Shown here in pieces: positions 42,529-50,769 of a stretch of 64,000 nt of DNA (within the stretch, counting starts at the first letter, position 1; each line of letters opens with the position of its first letter). The notes beneath the pieces are model-generated. The model was given only the letters and a program-made list of their open reading frames with translations. It was not told the DNA's origin and ran no database searches. The position numbers and the translations under genes are program-made. The stretch covers positions 17,245 through 81,244 of the forward strand of contig DASWNP010000002.1 in assembly GCA_036399175.1 (NCBI GenBank), read 5' to 3'. This DNA comes from DASWNP01 sp036399175 (GTDB lineage Bacteria > Acidobacteriota > Blastocatellia > Pyrinomonadales > Pyrinomonadaceae).

Positions 42529-43919
42529 TTTCTCTAAACAGAACAGCAATCGCCATCCTCATCCTTGTCATCCTTCCGGTAACAAGCATCCTCGCGCAGA
42601 GAACGGGACGCGGGCGCGCGGGGACGAGGACGCAGCCGCGCACCCAAAGACCGCGCACGCCAACTCCGTCGCCGCGCACGCAGCCCGCGCCCGCCGCGAC
42701 GCAGCCCTCGGGCGTCAGTCTTTCGGCTGAGGACGTGTCGCTTCTCATAGAGGGTTTGGGAGTGCCGCCGCAGGCGCGTGCGCAGCTTGCGGCGAGCCCG
42801 CAGGCGCGGCAGGAGTTCCTGCGCGATTTGAAAGAGATGCTCTCGGTGGCTGAAGAGGCCAGAGGGGCGGGCTTCGCCGCGCGCCCGGACGTGAGGCTTC
42901 AGCTTGAGTTGTCGCGCGCCTTCATCATCTCGCGCGAGTACATGCGACGGCGGCAGCAGGCGGGCGCTACTTCGCAGGAGCAGGTCGTCTCCAAAGATGA
43001 GATTGTCGCGTTTCTCAAAGAGCCGGGGCAGGACGTGAAGTTCGCGGAGTTCTTGCAGGACTACATGCGCAATCGCACGGCGCAGCAACAACAAACTCCT
43101 CTGACGACCGTCGAGCGCGAAGAGCTTGAGCGCAACTGGGCGAGCGTCATGCTGTCGAGCCGAAAGGGCATCGCCGCCGGCCTCGACAAGTCGCGCGCCG
43201 TGCAGGTGATGATTACCTACCAGCACGCGCGCCTGCTCGCCAGCTCATATTTTCGTGAGCAGCTCAGCCAGCGCACGAAGGCCACCGAGCCGGAGATTGA
43301 CGCTTACCTCGCCATCCATCCCGAGCTTGACCCGAAGGAGGCGCGAGCCAAAGTCGAAGACATCCTGCGGCGCGTGCGCGCGGGCGAGGATTTCGCCAAG
43401 CTAGCCGACGAGTTTACGCAAGACCCGAGCGGCAAAGGGAAGGGCGGCGACCTCGGTTGGTTCGGTCGCGGCATGATGGTCAAGCCGTTTGAGGATGCGG
43501 CCTTCGCGCTCAAGCCGGGCGAAGTGAGCGGCGTAGTCGAAACTCGGTTCGGCTTCCACATCATTAAGCTGGACGAAAGGCGCGAGCAAGCCGGGGCGGA
43601 CGGAAAGCCTGCCGAGCAGGTGCACGCCCGCCACATCCTGATTATTCCGCCCGGCGCGCAAGGCCGACGCGACGCGCCGCAGACGCCGCGCGAGCAGGCG
43701 CGCACCGGCGTCGAAAACGAGAAGCGGACGCGGTTGCTTCAGGAGGTAGTCGGGCGCACGCGCGTCACGCTGCCGACCGACTTCGAGGTCAACACAACTA
43801 TTACCATGCCACCGCCGCCCGCTCCGACCGGCACGGGCGGCAGCGCCACCAGGCCGCCTGTGAACCCGGCTAACACCAGTCAGCCGCGCCCCGCCGCGAC
43901 GCCGCCGCCGAGGCCATAA
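42525..43919 (+). CDS. Exported PpiC/SurA-type peptidyl-prolyl isomerase (first of a tandem pair)
   Basis: The protein is 464 residues. A signal segment (NRTAIAILILVILPVTSILAQ) leads to a Pro/Thr/Arg-rich linker, a helical chaperone region, then a parvulin domain (EDFAKLADEFTQDPSGKGKG ... GWFGRGMMVKPFEDAAFALK ... ETRFGFHIIKLDER). A Pro/Thr-rich tail ends it. It should assist folding of outer-membrane proteins in the periplasm. The TTG start overlaps the epimerase stop. It closely resembles the next gene, which points to tandem duplication. Confidence 0.88.
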   Translation: MISLNRTAIAILILVILPVTSILAQRTGRGRAGTRTQPRTQRPRTPTPSPRTQPAPAATQPSGVSLSAEDVSLLIEGLGVPPQARAQLAASPQARQEFLRDLKEMLSVAEEARGAGFAARPDVRLQLELSRAFIISREYMRRRQQAGATSQEQVVSKDEIVAFLKEPGQDVKFAEFLQDYMRNRTAQQQQTPLTTVEREELERNWASVMLSSRKGIAAGLDKSRAVQVMITYQHARLLASSYFREQLSQRTKATEPEIDAYLAIHPELDPKEARAKVEDILRRVRAGEDFAKLADEFTQDPSGKGKGGDLGWFGRGMMVKPFEDAAFALKPGEVSGVVETRFGFHIIKLDERREQAGADGKPAEQVHARHILIIPPGAQGRRDAPQTPREQARTGVENEKRTRLLQEVVGRTRVTLPTDFEVNTTITMPPPPAPTGTGGSATRPPVNPANTSQPRPAATPPPRP

Positions 43920-43921
43920 GA

Positions 43922-44040
43922 AAATCAACAGGGATGGACAGGATAGACAGGATAAAAAAAGGCAGAGAGCAAAGGGTAGAACTAAATCGAAAGAGGCTTG
44001 CTGTCCCTTTCCCCCTTTCCCTTTTCCCCTTTTACCCCTT
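43922..44040. repeat. Degenerate palindromic repeat, purine arm type (element 14)
   Basis: The left part is tandem GGATAGACAGGAT words. The right arm is CCCTTTCCCCCTTTCCCTTT words as in elements 3 and 10, so the arms no longer pair well. It seems to be a decayed or hybrid element. The apex contains GCAGAGAGCAAAG. Confidence 0.6.
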
Positions 44041-44163
44041 CGGTTCAAGCCGGGTCGTTTGTTAGTATTTGACTATTCGAGGTCAGATGTCTTGGCGGTG
44101 CTTTCGGATTCATCGAGCACGCGCCGGAGTATTTAAGAGTTCGGAAAGGAAGTAGGAATCACC

Positions 44164-45456
44164 TTGAGTTCAACAACGAAAGCAATCATAGCCGCCGGCA
44201 TCGCCATCGCTCTGGCCGCCGGGCTGATATTCTGGCAGGCCAAGGGCGGCGCTGCGCGCACGGTCAATCTGTCGGCCGACGACATGGCGCTCATCGTCGA
44301 GGGGATGCCGCCGCAGGCGCGCATGGCGCTGGCGAGAAGCGACGAAGAGCGTAAAGAGTTTGCTAAAAACATACGCGAGATGTTCGCCGTCGCCGAAGAG
44401 GGGCGCAAGGCCGGAGTGGCCGACAAGCCGGAGGTCAAACGACAGATTGAGCTGATGAACGTGTTCGTCGTCGCGCAGAGCTACGAGATGCAGCAGCGCG
44501 AGGCCGGAAAGAAGCCCGACGAGACCGCCTCTAAAGATGAGATAGAGGCTTTCAAGAAAGAGGCCGGGCAGGACAAGAAGTTCGAAGAGTTTATGCAGGA
44601 CGTGCAGAAGATGGGACTGCTGCCGCCCGGCGACGTGCCCGAAGAGCAGAAGACGCAGATGCGCGACGAGTGGGCGCGTATCTCCGTGCTGCATCGTAAG
44701 GGCGTCGCCGCCGGTATCGACAAAGACCCGAAGACGCGCATGCAGATTAAGCTTCAGGAAGCGCGCCTGATTGCGACCAACTACGCCACCTCCGACGAGA
44801 TGAAGAATCGCATGAAGGCCACCGATCAGGAGATTGCCGACTACATCGCCAAGCATCCTGAGCTTGACCCGAAGCAGGCGCGCACGAAGGCCGAAGACCT
44901 GCTCAAGCGTGCGCGCGGCGGCGAAGATTTCGCCAAGCTGGCCGACGAGTTCACGGACGACCCGAGCGGCAAGGGAAAGGGCGGCGACCTCGGTTGGTTC
45001 GGCAAGGGGCGCATGATGGAGGCGTTCGAGAAGGCGGCGTTTGACCTGAAGGTCGGCGAAATCAGCGAAGTGGTCGAAACGCCCTACGGCTTTCACGTCA
45101 TCAAGGTTGAAGAGCGCGGGATGAAAGACGGCGCGGACGGCAAGCCCGAAGAGCAGGTGCACGCCCGCCACATTCTTATCCGAACGGGCAGCACGAATCA
45201 GATGGGGATGCCGCAGTCGCCGCAGGATCAGGCGCGTGCAGCCGTCGAAGCCGAGAAGAGAGAAAAACTGCTCGGAGAGATTCTCCAGCGTACGAAGGTG
45301 ACGGTGGCGGAAAACTTCCAAGTCAAAGCGCCGGAGATGCCCGCGCAAATGCCGATGATGCCTCCGGGCGCAGCGCCGGGCGGCGAACCGGCTCCCCTCC
45401 CCGAAAGCGGCGGGAACCCGCCCCCTCCAGCCCCGCCCGGTGGGAACAAACCATAA
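44164..45456 (+). CDS. Exported PpiC/SurA-type peptidyl-prolyl isomerase (second of a tandem pair)
   Basis: The protein is 430 residues. An N-terminal membrane or signal segment (KAIIAAGIAIALAAGLIFW) is followed by a helical domain starting with VNLSADDMALIVEGMPPQAR, as in the preceding paralogue. The parvulin domain is EDFAKLADEFTDDPSGKGKG, GWFGKGRMMEAFEKAAFDLK, ETPYGFHVIKVEER. A Pro/Met/Gly-rich tail ends it. The TTG start has AGGAAG upstream. It is likely an envelope foldase anchored in the inner membrane. Confidence 0.88.
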   Translation: MSSTTKAIIAAGIAIALAAGLIFWQAKGGAARTVNLSADDMALIVEGMPPQARMALARSDEERKEFAKNIREMFAVAEEGRKAGVADKPEVKRQIELMNVFVVAQSYEMQQREAGKKPDETASKDEIEAFKKEAGQDKKFEEFMQDVQKMGLLPPGDVPEEQKTQMRDEWARISVLHRKGVAAGIDKDPKTRMQIKLQEARLIATNYATSDEMKNRMKATDQEIADYIAKHPELDPKQARTKAEDLLKRARGGEDFAKLADEFTDDPSGKGKGGDLGWFGKGRMMEAFEKAAFDLKVGEISEVVETPYGFHVIKVEERGMKDGADGKPEEQVHARHILIRTGSTNQMGMPQSPQDQARAAVEAEKREKLLGEILQRTKVTVAENFQVKAPEMPAQMPMMPPGAAPGGEPAPLPESGGNPPPPAPPGGNKP

Positions 45457-45459
45457 GAA

Positions 45460-45521
45460 GATTGATTCATTGATTCATTTCTTCATTGAATCGATGAGGC
45501 GATGAATCAATGGATCAATTC
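45460..45521. repeat. Palindromic repeat, TTGATTCA-arm type (element 15)
   Basis: The arms GATTGATTCATTGATTCATT and AATCGATGAGGCGATGAATC plus AATGGATCAATTC are complementary words of 8 nt. It starts 3 nt after the PpiC stop. Confidence 0.8.
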
Positions 45522-45553
45522 CTTACCTCTCGATTTCAGACGTGTAGAGCAGC

Positions 45554-46423
45554 TTGAAGCTAGGTGATTATCGTGTGGAGATTGTGCCGGACGCGGAGTT
45601 CCGTCTGGACGGCGGGGCGATGTTCGGCGTCGTGCCGCACACGCTCTGGTCGAAGCTCTGTCCGTCCGACGAGCAGAACCGCATCCGCTTGAACATGAAC
45701 TGCCTCTTCGTCGAAACTGCGCGCGAGCGCGTGCTCGTCGAGACCGGCATCGGCGACAAGTGGACGGCTCGGCAGACAGAAATCTACGGCATCGAGCGCC
45801 GACGCTCCTTGCGCGAGTCGGTGCGCGAAGCGACAGGCTGCGCGCCCGAAGAGATAACCATCGTCGTCAACACTCATCTGCACTTCGACCACGCGGGCGG
45901 AAACACCATGCTCGACGAAGCGGGAAAGATAGTCCCAACCTTTCCCAACGCGCGCTATTTCGTCTCGCGCGAAGAGCACGCGCACGCCGAAGCGCCGCAC
46001 GAGCGCGACCGCGCAAGCTATCTTCCCGAGAATTGGAAGCCGCTCGAAGCAAGCGGCCAGCTTGAGTTGAAGCCCGCCGACTACGAAGTCGTCCCCGGCC
46101 TTCGCATGGAGACCATCACAGGCCACTCGCACACGATGCAATGCACGCGTCTTGAGCGCGGCGGCCAGACTCTCTTCGGCTTCGCCGACCTCGTCCCGAC
46201 GCGAGCGCATCTTCAACCGGCATGGATTATGGGCTACGACCTCTACCCCGTAGAGACGCTCGAAGCCAAAAAGCGGCTGCTCCCGCAGGCCGCGCGCGAA
46301 AATTGGCTCTGCCTCTTCTATCACGACCCCGAGCAGCCGCTCTGCCGCATCGCAGAAGAAAACGGCAAGCTGCGCGCCATCGGCTACGAAGAGAAGCCGG
46401 AAGGGTTTGTTCCGTCTGCATGA
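45554..46423 (+). CDS. Metallo-beta-lactamase-fold hydrolase
   Basis: The protein is 289 residues. The zinc motif HLHFDHAGG is at about 112-120 (HxHxDH). Further ligands are the His in TGHSHTMQCT (about 192-198) and the Asp in FADLVPT, with a C-terminal His in FYHDPEQPL. It is similar in layout to quorum-quenching lactonases and other MBL hydrolases; the substrate is unknown. The TTG start is weakly supported. There is no signal peptide. Confidence 0.88.
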   Translation: MKLGDYRVEIVPDAEFRLDGGAMFGVVPHTLWSKLCPSDEQNRIRLNMNCLFVETARERVLVETGIGDKWTARQTEIYGIERRRSLRESVREATGCAPEEITIVVNTHLHFDHAGGNTMLDEAGKIVPTFPNARYFVSREEHAHAEAPHERDRASYLPENWKPLEASGQLELKPADYEVVPGLRMETITGHSHTMQCTRLERGGQTLFGFADLVPTRAHLQPAWIMGYDLYPVETLEAKKRLLPQAARENWLCLFYHDPEQPLCRIAEENGKLRAIGYEEKPEGFVPSA

Positions 46424-46467
46424 AGAAAAATCCTGAACCTCATAATTTCTAAACTCGGGAGATTAGT

Positions 46468-47094
46468 ATGACTTCAAAGAAAAGCAGCTTTCCTCGCCTC
46501 ACGACGCTCGGCGGTATTGCTCTCGTCTTTATGTTTCTCTGCTTTGCCCGTCCGGTTGTCGCGCAGGAGAAGTCGCCTCCGTCGGGCAAGCCCGCGGAGT
46601 CGCAGGGCGACCCCTCTAAAGCCGCTGTTTTCAAGCAACCGAAGAATTACATGCCGGCCGAGCTTCCTAACTTCAGGGGACTCTTCATGCTCAATTCGAA
46701 GAAACCGGCGGGCATCTTCGTTTCTTACCCGAACGACGGGGAGACGACGCAGGCTCTGCTACAGAGAATACGTGCGGCGGTTATCCCGATGTTCGTACAC
46801 GGCGAACTGAAGAGGGAAGCGACGTGGGACTTCAAACCTGTCCCGGCGCATCCGGGCGACGGCGTCGAGAGCGGCACGGCTGCCACCTACACTGGCGAGA
46901 CTCAGGAGATACAGGTGGTATCTTATGAGCGCGTCGGAGGCGTCCGCCCGTTTGTTTACGGTTACTTCGCCATGCGCTCGAAAGGGAAGAACTCAGGCGC
47001 TAAGTTTCTCGACGCGGAGGGCAAGGGAGTTAAAGAGTTCGACGAGCTTTGGCAATCGTTCGGTGGCTTGAAGTCAAAAGCGAATAAGGATTGA
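46468..47094 (+). CDS. Secreted hypothetical protein
   Basis: The protein is 208 residues with a signal peptide (LTTLGGIALVFMFLCFARPVVAQ), a Pro/Ser/Lys linker and a compact alpha/beta domain (FVSYPNDGETTQALLQRIRA ... EIQVVSYERVGGVRPFVYGY). The family is not recognised. The start follows a GGGAGATTAGT context. It ends 12 nt before mtnP and may be co-transcribed. Confidence 0.7.
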   Translation: MTSKKSSFPRLTTLGGIALVFMFLCFARPVVAQEKSPPSGKPAESQGDPSKAAVFKQPKNYMPAELPNFRGLFMLNSKKPAGIFVSYPNDGETTQALLQRIRAAVIPMFVHGELKREATWDFKPVPAHPGDGVESGTAATYTGETQEIQVVSYERVGGVRPFVYGYFAMRSKGKNSGAKFLDAEGKGVKEFDELWQSFGGLKSKANKD

Positions 47095-47106
47095 GTGGAG
47101 AAAAGC

Positions 47107-47991
47107 ATGACGACAGCACGCATCGGCATCATCGGCGGGAGCGGCCTCTACCAGATGCCGGAACTCAAAGAGGTCGAAGAGGTCAGGGTTGAGACGCCTT
47201 TCGGCAGCCCTTCGGACGCTTTCATCGTCGGGACGCTTGAAGGCGTGCGTGTCGCGTTTCTGCCGCGTCACGGGCGAGGGCATCGTTTCAGCCCGACGGA
47301 GCTTCCGTTTCGCGCCAACATCTACGCGATGAAGCTGCTCGGCGTCGAGCGCATCCTGTCGGCCTCGGCCGTCGGCTCGTTGCAGGAACAATACGCGCCG
47401 CTCGACATGGTCATCCCCGACCAGTTCTTCGACCGAACGCGCGCGCGCGTCCGCGAATCCACCTTCTTCGGCGAAGGCATCGTCGCGCACGTCACGTTCG
47501 CGCATCCGGTCTGCTCGGAGCTGGGCGACCTGCTCGAAGAGTCGTGTCGCGCGACTGAGGTGCGCGTGCATCGCGGCGGCACGTACCTTTGCATGGAAGG
47601 GCCAGCCTTCTCGACGAAGGCTGAGTCGAACGTCTATCGCTCGTGGGGCATGGACATCATCGGCATGACGAATTTGCAGGAGGCAAAGCTCGCGCGCGAG
47701 GCGGAAATCTGCTACTCGACGCTCGCGCTCGTCACCGACTACGATTGCTGGCACGAAGCTCACGACGCCGTCTCGGTCGAGACGGTGGTCGAGTATCTCA
47801 ACAAGAACGTGCGCAACGCGCAAATCATCATGCGCGAGGCAGTGCGCCGTCTCGGCGAGCGCCCGCGCGGCTGCGATTGCGGCTCGGCTCTCAAGAGCGC
47901 TATCTTCACCTCACCTGATTTATGGCCTGAGGCGACAACTAAGAGACTCGAAGCCATCATCAAAAAATACGGGAAACAGTCTGGAGTCTGA
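47107..47991 (+). CDS. mtnP: S-methyl-5'-thioadenosine (or 6-oxopurine) phosphorylase
   Basis: The protein is 294 residues. The MTAP/PNP fold has the phosphate-binding GIIGGSGLYQ, FLPRHGRGHRFSPTELPFRA and the purine site TYLCMEGPAFSTKAES ... GMTNLQEAKLAREAEICYST. It cleaves MTA (methionine salvage) or guanosine/inosine; Asp at the base-binding position (TDYDCWH) is typical of MTAP. The start ATG 47107 has GGAG upstream. The final SGV and stop come from the following repeat. Confidence 0.92.
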   Translation: MTTARIGIIGGSGLYQMPELKEVEEVRVETPFGSPSDAFIVGTLEGVRVAFLPRHGRGHRFSPTELPFRANIYAMKLLGVERILSASAVGSLQEQYAPLDMVIPDQFFDRTRARVRESTFFGEGIVAHVTFAHPVCSELGDLLEESCRATEVRVHRGGTYLCMEGPAFSTKAESNVYRSWGMDIIGMTNLQEAKLAREAEICYSTLALVTDYDCWHEAHDAVSVETVVEYLNKNVRNAQIIMREAVRRLGERPRGCDCGSALKSAIFTSPDLWPEATTKRLEAIIKKYGKQSGV

Positions 47992-48064
47992 AGTCGGGAG
48001 TCTGGAGTCAAAGACAACTGATTCTGCTTTTGACTCCAGACTCCGGACTTTAGACTCCAGACTT
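47978..48064. repeat. Palindromic repeat, CTGGAGT-arm type, inverted apex (element 16)
   Basis: The arms AGTCTGGAGTCTGAAGTCGG and GACTCCAGACTCCGGACTTT are complementary. The apex AAAGACAACTGATTCTGCTT plus TT is the inverted form of the shared core. It overlaps the mtnP 3' end. Confidence 0.9.
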
Positions 48065-48081
48065 AAAACAGAGGTGATTTT

Positions 48082-48552
48082 ATGAAGAGAGCATTTTTAA
48101 TCGGCTGCGGCATCGTGTTGATTCTGGCGACGGGAGCGGGCGTTGTGGCGAGGGCGCAGGGCAGCTTGGGTCAGGGGCCGAGCCCTTCGGTCGTGCGCGA
48201 CCCCGACCTCGAAAAGGAATCGAAGCATAATCTGGAAGTCGCGCGCCACTACTTCAAGCTGAAGAAAGCCTACCGCGCGGCCATCACGCGCTGCGAAGAA
48301 ATTATCGCGGGCGACCCGACCTATTCGCGTCTCGACGAAGTGCTCTACATCGCCGGGATGAGCAGCCTCCGCCTCTCCGAGAATCGCGGCAAGCAAGCCC
48401 CCACCATCCCCGCCGATAAGCTGCGCGAGGACGCACGCGAATATCTCTCACGCATCGTCGAAGAATTTCCGCAGAGCGAATTCCGCCAGCGCGCACAGGA
48501 CGAGCTGCGCTCCCTCGGCGGCGTGAAACCCAAAGCTGAAAGTAAGCAGTAA
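48082..48552 (+). CDS. BamD-like outer-membrane assembly/TPR protein
   Basis: The protein is 156 residues. A signal peptide (FLIGCGIVLILATGAGVVARA) is followed by a TPR-like helical domain resembling BamD/YfiO (ESKHNLEVARHYFKLKKAYR, YLSRIVEEFPQSEFRQRAQD). A Cys at residue 9 is within the hydrophobic core and is not a clear lipobox. It is shorter than E. coli BamD (~245). AGAGGTG precedes the ATG. The C-terminal ESKQ and stop are in the next repeat. Confidence 0.75.
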   Translation: MKRAFLIGCGIVLILATGAGVVARAQGSLGQGPSPSVVRDPDLEKESKHNLEVARHYFKLKKAYRAAITRCEEIIAGDPTYSRLDEVLYIAGMSSLRLSENRGKQAPTIPADKLREDAREYLSRIVEEFPQSEFRQRAQDELRSLGGVKPKAESKQ

Positions 48553-48639
48553 GCTGTAAGCGGTGAGCAGTAGGAAAAAGCTTCGTTCCATCTGCTCGCT
48601 GCTTTTTACTGCTCACTGCTTACCGCTCACTGCTCACTA
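48541..48639. repeat. Palindromic repeat, AGCAGTA-arm type (element 17)
   Basis: The left arm AGTAAGCAGTAAGCTGTAAG plus CGGTGAGCAGTA and the right arm TACTGCTCACTGCTTACCGC plus TCACTGCTCACT pair. The apex, read on the minus strand, begins AAAAAGCAGCGAGCAGA. Confidence 0.88.
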
Positions 48640-48659
48640 AATCACAGGAGAATCTTAAA

Positions 48660-49592
48660 GTGTCATTGTTGGTTGTCGGCTCGGTGGCTTTCGACGCGGT
48701 CGAGACGCCGTTTGGAAAACGCGAAAAGATGCTGGGCGGCTCGGCGACGCATTTCTCGATTGCGGCCAGCTTTTTTACTGACGTGCGGGTAGTCGGCGTC
48801 GTCGGCGGAGATTTCGGCGCGGAAGAGATGTCGGTCTTCGAGCGTCATGGCGTGGACACGTCCGACCTTGAGCGCATCGAACAGGGGCGCACCTTCTTCT
48901 GGCGCGGGCGCTACGATTTCGATTTGAACACCGCGCACACGCTCGACACGCAGCTCAACGTCTTCGCAGACTTCAAGCCGAAGCTCTCGGAAGCTTCGCG
49001 CCGCTCGCGTCTCGTCTTTCTCGGCAACATCCAGCCCGACCTGCAAACGGAAGTGCGCGAGCAGGTGGCGGGCGCGCAGCTCGTCGCGCTCGATACGATG
49101 AACTACTGGATTTCGACCGTGCCCGACGCCGTCCGAGAGGCTATCAGCGGCGTCCACGTCGTCATCATCAACGACGCCGAAGCCCGCCAGCTTGCCGGAG
49201 AGCCGAACCTGATAAAAGCCGCGCGCAAGATTCTCTCCTGGGGGCCGTCGGCTCTCGTCATCAAGCGCGGCGAGTACGGTGCGGCGTTGTTCACGTCCGG
49301 CGCTTACTTCGCTATCCCCGCCTATCCGCTCGAATCCGTCTTCGACCCGACCGGCGCGGGCGACACCTTCGCCGGTGGCTTCATGGGCTACCTCGCCAGC
49401 CAGGAACAGATTGACGATGCCGCGATGCGCCGCGCCATGATTTTCGGCTCCGTGATGGCATCCTTCAACGTCGAAGAGTTCGGCACCGAGCGCGTCAGCC
49501 GCCTCACCTACGACGAAATCAACCAGCGCTTCCGCACCTTCAAACAGATGACCCACTTCGAGGAAATCCCCTTCGAGCGGTTAAAGCAGTGA
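48660..49592 (+). CDS. PfkB-family carbohydrate/nucleoside kinase
   Basis: The protein is 310 residues of the ribokinase fold. The N-terminal GGSATHFSIAASFF is the PfkB-1-like Gly-rich region. DPTGAGDTFAGGFMGYLA carries the anion hole and catalytic Asp at about residue 235-240 (PfkB signature 2). The substrate is not deducible; adenosine-kinase-like members share this length. The GTG start has CAGGAG upstream. The stop codon TGA overlaps the next repeat. Confidence 0.9.
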   Translation: MSLLVVGSVAFDAVETPFGKREKMLGGSATHFSIAASFFTDVRVVGVVGGDFGAEEMSVFERHGVDTSDLERIEQGRTFFWRGRYDFDLNTAHTLDTQLNVFADFKPKLSEASRRSRLVFLGNIQPDLQTEVREQVAGAQLVALDTMNYWISTVPDAVREAISGVHVVIINDAEARQLAGEPNLIKAARKILSWGPSALVIKRGEYGAALFTSGAYFAIPAYPLESVFDPTGAGDTFAGGFMGYLASQEQIDDAAMRRAMIFGSVMASFNVEEFGTERVSRLTYDEINQRFRTFKQMTHFEEIPFERLKQ

Positions 49593-49748
49593 CAAGTGAC
49601 GAGAGAAGAGTGACAAGTTAAAACCGGGTGAATAGTGAATGGTAAATGGTGAATAGAAAGAACAGTCTTTCACCATTTACCATTTACTATTCACCATTAA
49701 CCTGTCTTTCGGTCTTGCTCGTCACTCGTCACTTGTCACTCGTCACTG
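49589..49748. repeat. Nested double palindrome: GTGACAA-arm element enclosing a GTAAATG-arm element (element 18)
   Basis: The outer arms are CAGTGACAAGTGACGAGAGA plus AGAGTGACAAG and CTTGCTCGTCACTCGTCACT plus TGTCACTCGTCACTG. Their interior holds a complete second palindrome (49627-49699) with arms GGTGAATAGTGAATGGTAAA and CACCATTTACCATTTACTAT, and apex AGAAAGAACAGTCTTTC. Confidence 0.9.
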
Positions 49749-49754
49749 TATAAT
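49733..49754 (+). promoter_or_regulatory. -10 box abutting a repeat arm
   Basis: TATAAT at 49749-49754 follows the last GTCACTG word directly. TTGTCA at 49733 lies only 10 nt upstream, too close for a normal -35; the CGTCAC word 16 nt upstream of the -10 is a poor -35. The start codon of the next gene is at 49792. Confidence 0.4.
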
Positions 49755-49791
49755 CGCTCTCCGAAATCAATCCGAGAATGTGGGAGAAGCT

Positions 49792-50175
49792 ATGTTCTGT
49801 CCTGTTTGCGAATCTGAATATGAGGCGGGCATCACGGTCTGCCCGGACGACGACGCGGAGCTGGTCGAGCGCCTGACTGCGGAGAATACCGTCTACGACC
49901 ACAGCGAGGCGCGTTTTGTGCCTCTACATACGGTCGGCTCGCCGGCCGAGGCCGAGATGGTCAACGACATCCTCGCCCAGAACGGCATCCGCTCCGCCGT
50001 CCAGTCGGGCGGTATGGACGCCTTCTCACCTCTGCTCTCAACTACCGCGCCCGGCGCGCTCGTCCTCGTCGATGAGCGCGACTTCGACCGCGCGCAGGAG
50101 ATTTACAACTCCTTCTTCGGCGACGACACCACGCCCCTCACAGGCGCGACCGACGAGGAAAACGATGAAGGATGA
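49792..50175 (+). CDS. Zinc-ribbon plus DUF2007-type signal-transducing-like domain protein
   Basis: The protein is 127 residues. The N-terminal rubredoxin-like Cys pattern is FCPVCESEYEAGITVCPDDD. A DUF2007-like domain follows: VPLHTVGSPAEAEMVNDILA, QNGIRSAVQSGG and ALVLVDERDFDRAQEIYNSF. DUF2007 has a ferredoxin-like, PII-like fold of unknown role. The start ATG 49792 follows GGGAGAAGCT. It ends in an acidic tail. Confidence 0.8.
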   Translation: MFCPVCESEYEAGITVCPDDDAELVERLTAENTVYDHSEARFVPLHTVGSPAEAEMVNDILAQNGIRSAVQSGGMDAFSPLLSTTAPGALVLVDERDFDRAQEIYNSFFGDDTTPLTGATDEENDEG

Positions 50176-50248
50176 ACGCTGAACGCGGAACGAAAAGCAG
50201 AAAGTAGTTAGCTTTCACTTCATCGTTCAGCGTTCCGCGTTCAGCGTT
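50173..50248. repeat. Palindromic repeat, GAACGCT-arm type (element 19)
   Basis: The left arm GAACGCTGAACGCGGAACG and the right arm CGTTCAGCGTTCCGCGTTCA plus GCGTT pair. The apex AAAAGCAGAAAGTAGTTAGC plus TTTC is the shared core, although the arms differ from elements 4-6. Confidence 0.9.
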
Positions 50249-50266
50249 TGATTTAGAGGTTTGGCG

Positions 50267-50659
50267 ATGACGGCGATTGAGGCTCAGGGCGGGGCATTGA
50301 TGGTGGTGATGACTGCCGGGAGTCGTGAAGAGGCTGTGCGGCTGGCGGAGATGCTGGTGGGCGCGCGTCTGGCGGCCTGCGTGCAGATTCTGCCGGAGAT
50401 TGAATCGGTTTATCGCTGGCAGGGAGAGGTGCAACGCGAGGCGGAGATTCTTCTGTTCGCCAAAACGAGCGCGGCATGCTTTCCAGACCTCGAACGCGAA
50501 GTCCGCGCCCTTCACTCCTACGAGACGCCGGAGATTATCGCGCTGCCTTTGAGTCAGGCTTCAGCCCCTTATCTCGCGTGGCTCGGCGAAAACGTCCTGC
50601 CCGCGCACAGCACGACGCGACAGTCAGCCGCTTCGTCAAACGACCGTCCGCCCGAATAG
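50267..50659 (+). CDS. cutA: CutA-like divalent-ion tolerance protein
   Basis: The protein is 130 residues. The CutA1 trimeric ferredoxin-like fold has VMTAGSREEAVRLAEMLVGA, RLAACVQILPEIESVYRWQG, EVQREAEILLFAKT and SYETPEIIALPL. Its role in copper tolerance is debated. A Ser/Thr/Arg tail of ~20 residues is extra. The start ATG 50267 has GAGG upstream; TTG 50261 is an alternative. A strong terminator follows. Confidence 0.92.
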   Translation: MTAIEAQGGALMVVMTAGSREEAVRLAEMLVGARLAACVQILPEIESVYRWQGEVQREAEILLFAKTSAACFPDLEREVRALHSYETPEIIALPLSQASAPYLAWLGENVLPAHSTTRQSAASSNDRPPE

Positions 50660-50687
50660 AAGCTTTTCATCAAGACGACAAAAATCA

Positions 50688-50736
50688 GAGGCACGAAGGA
50701 ATTTTATCTCATCCTTCGTGCCTCGAATTTTTTTTG
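50688..50736 (+). terminator. Intrinsic terminator of cutA
   Basis: GAGGCACGAAGGA and TCCTTCGTGCCTC form a perfect 13-bp stem with an 11-nt loop, followed by a run of eight T. This is the clearest terminator in the window. Confidence 0.92.
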
Positions 50737-50769
50737 TGATGCCGTACTTCTCGCCGGTCTTCGTCGGCT

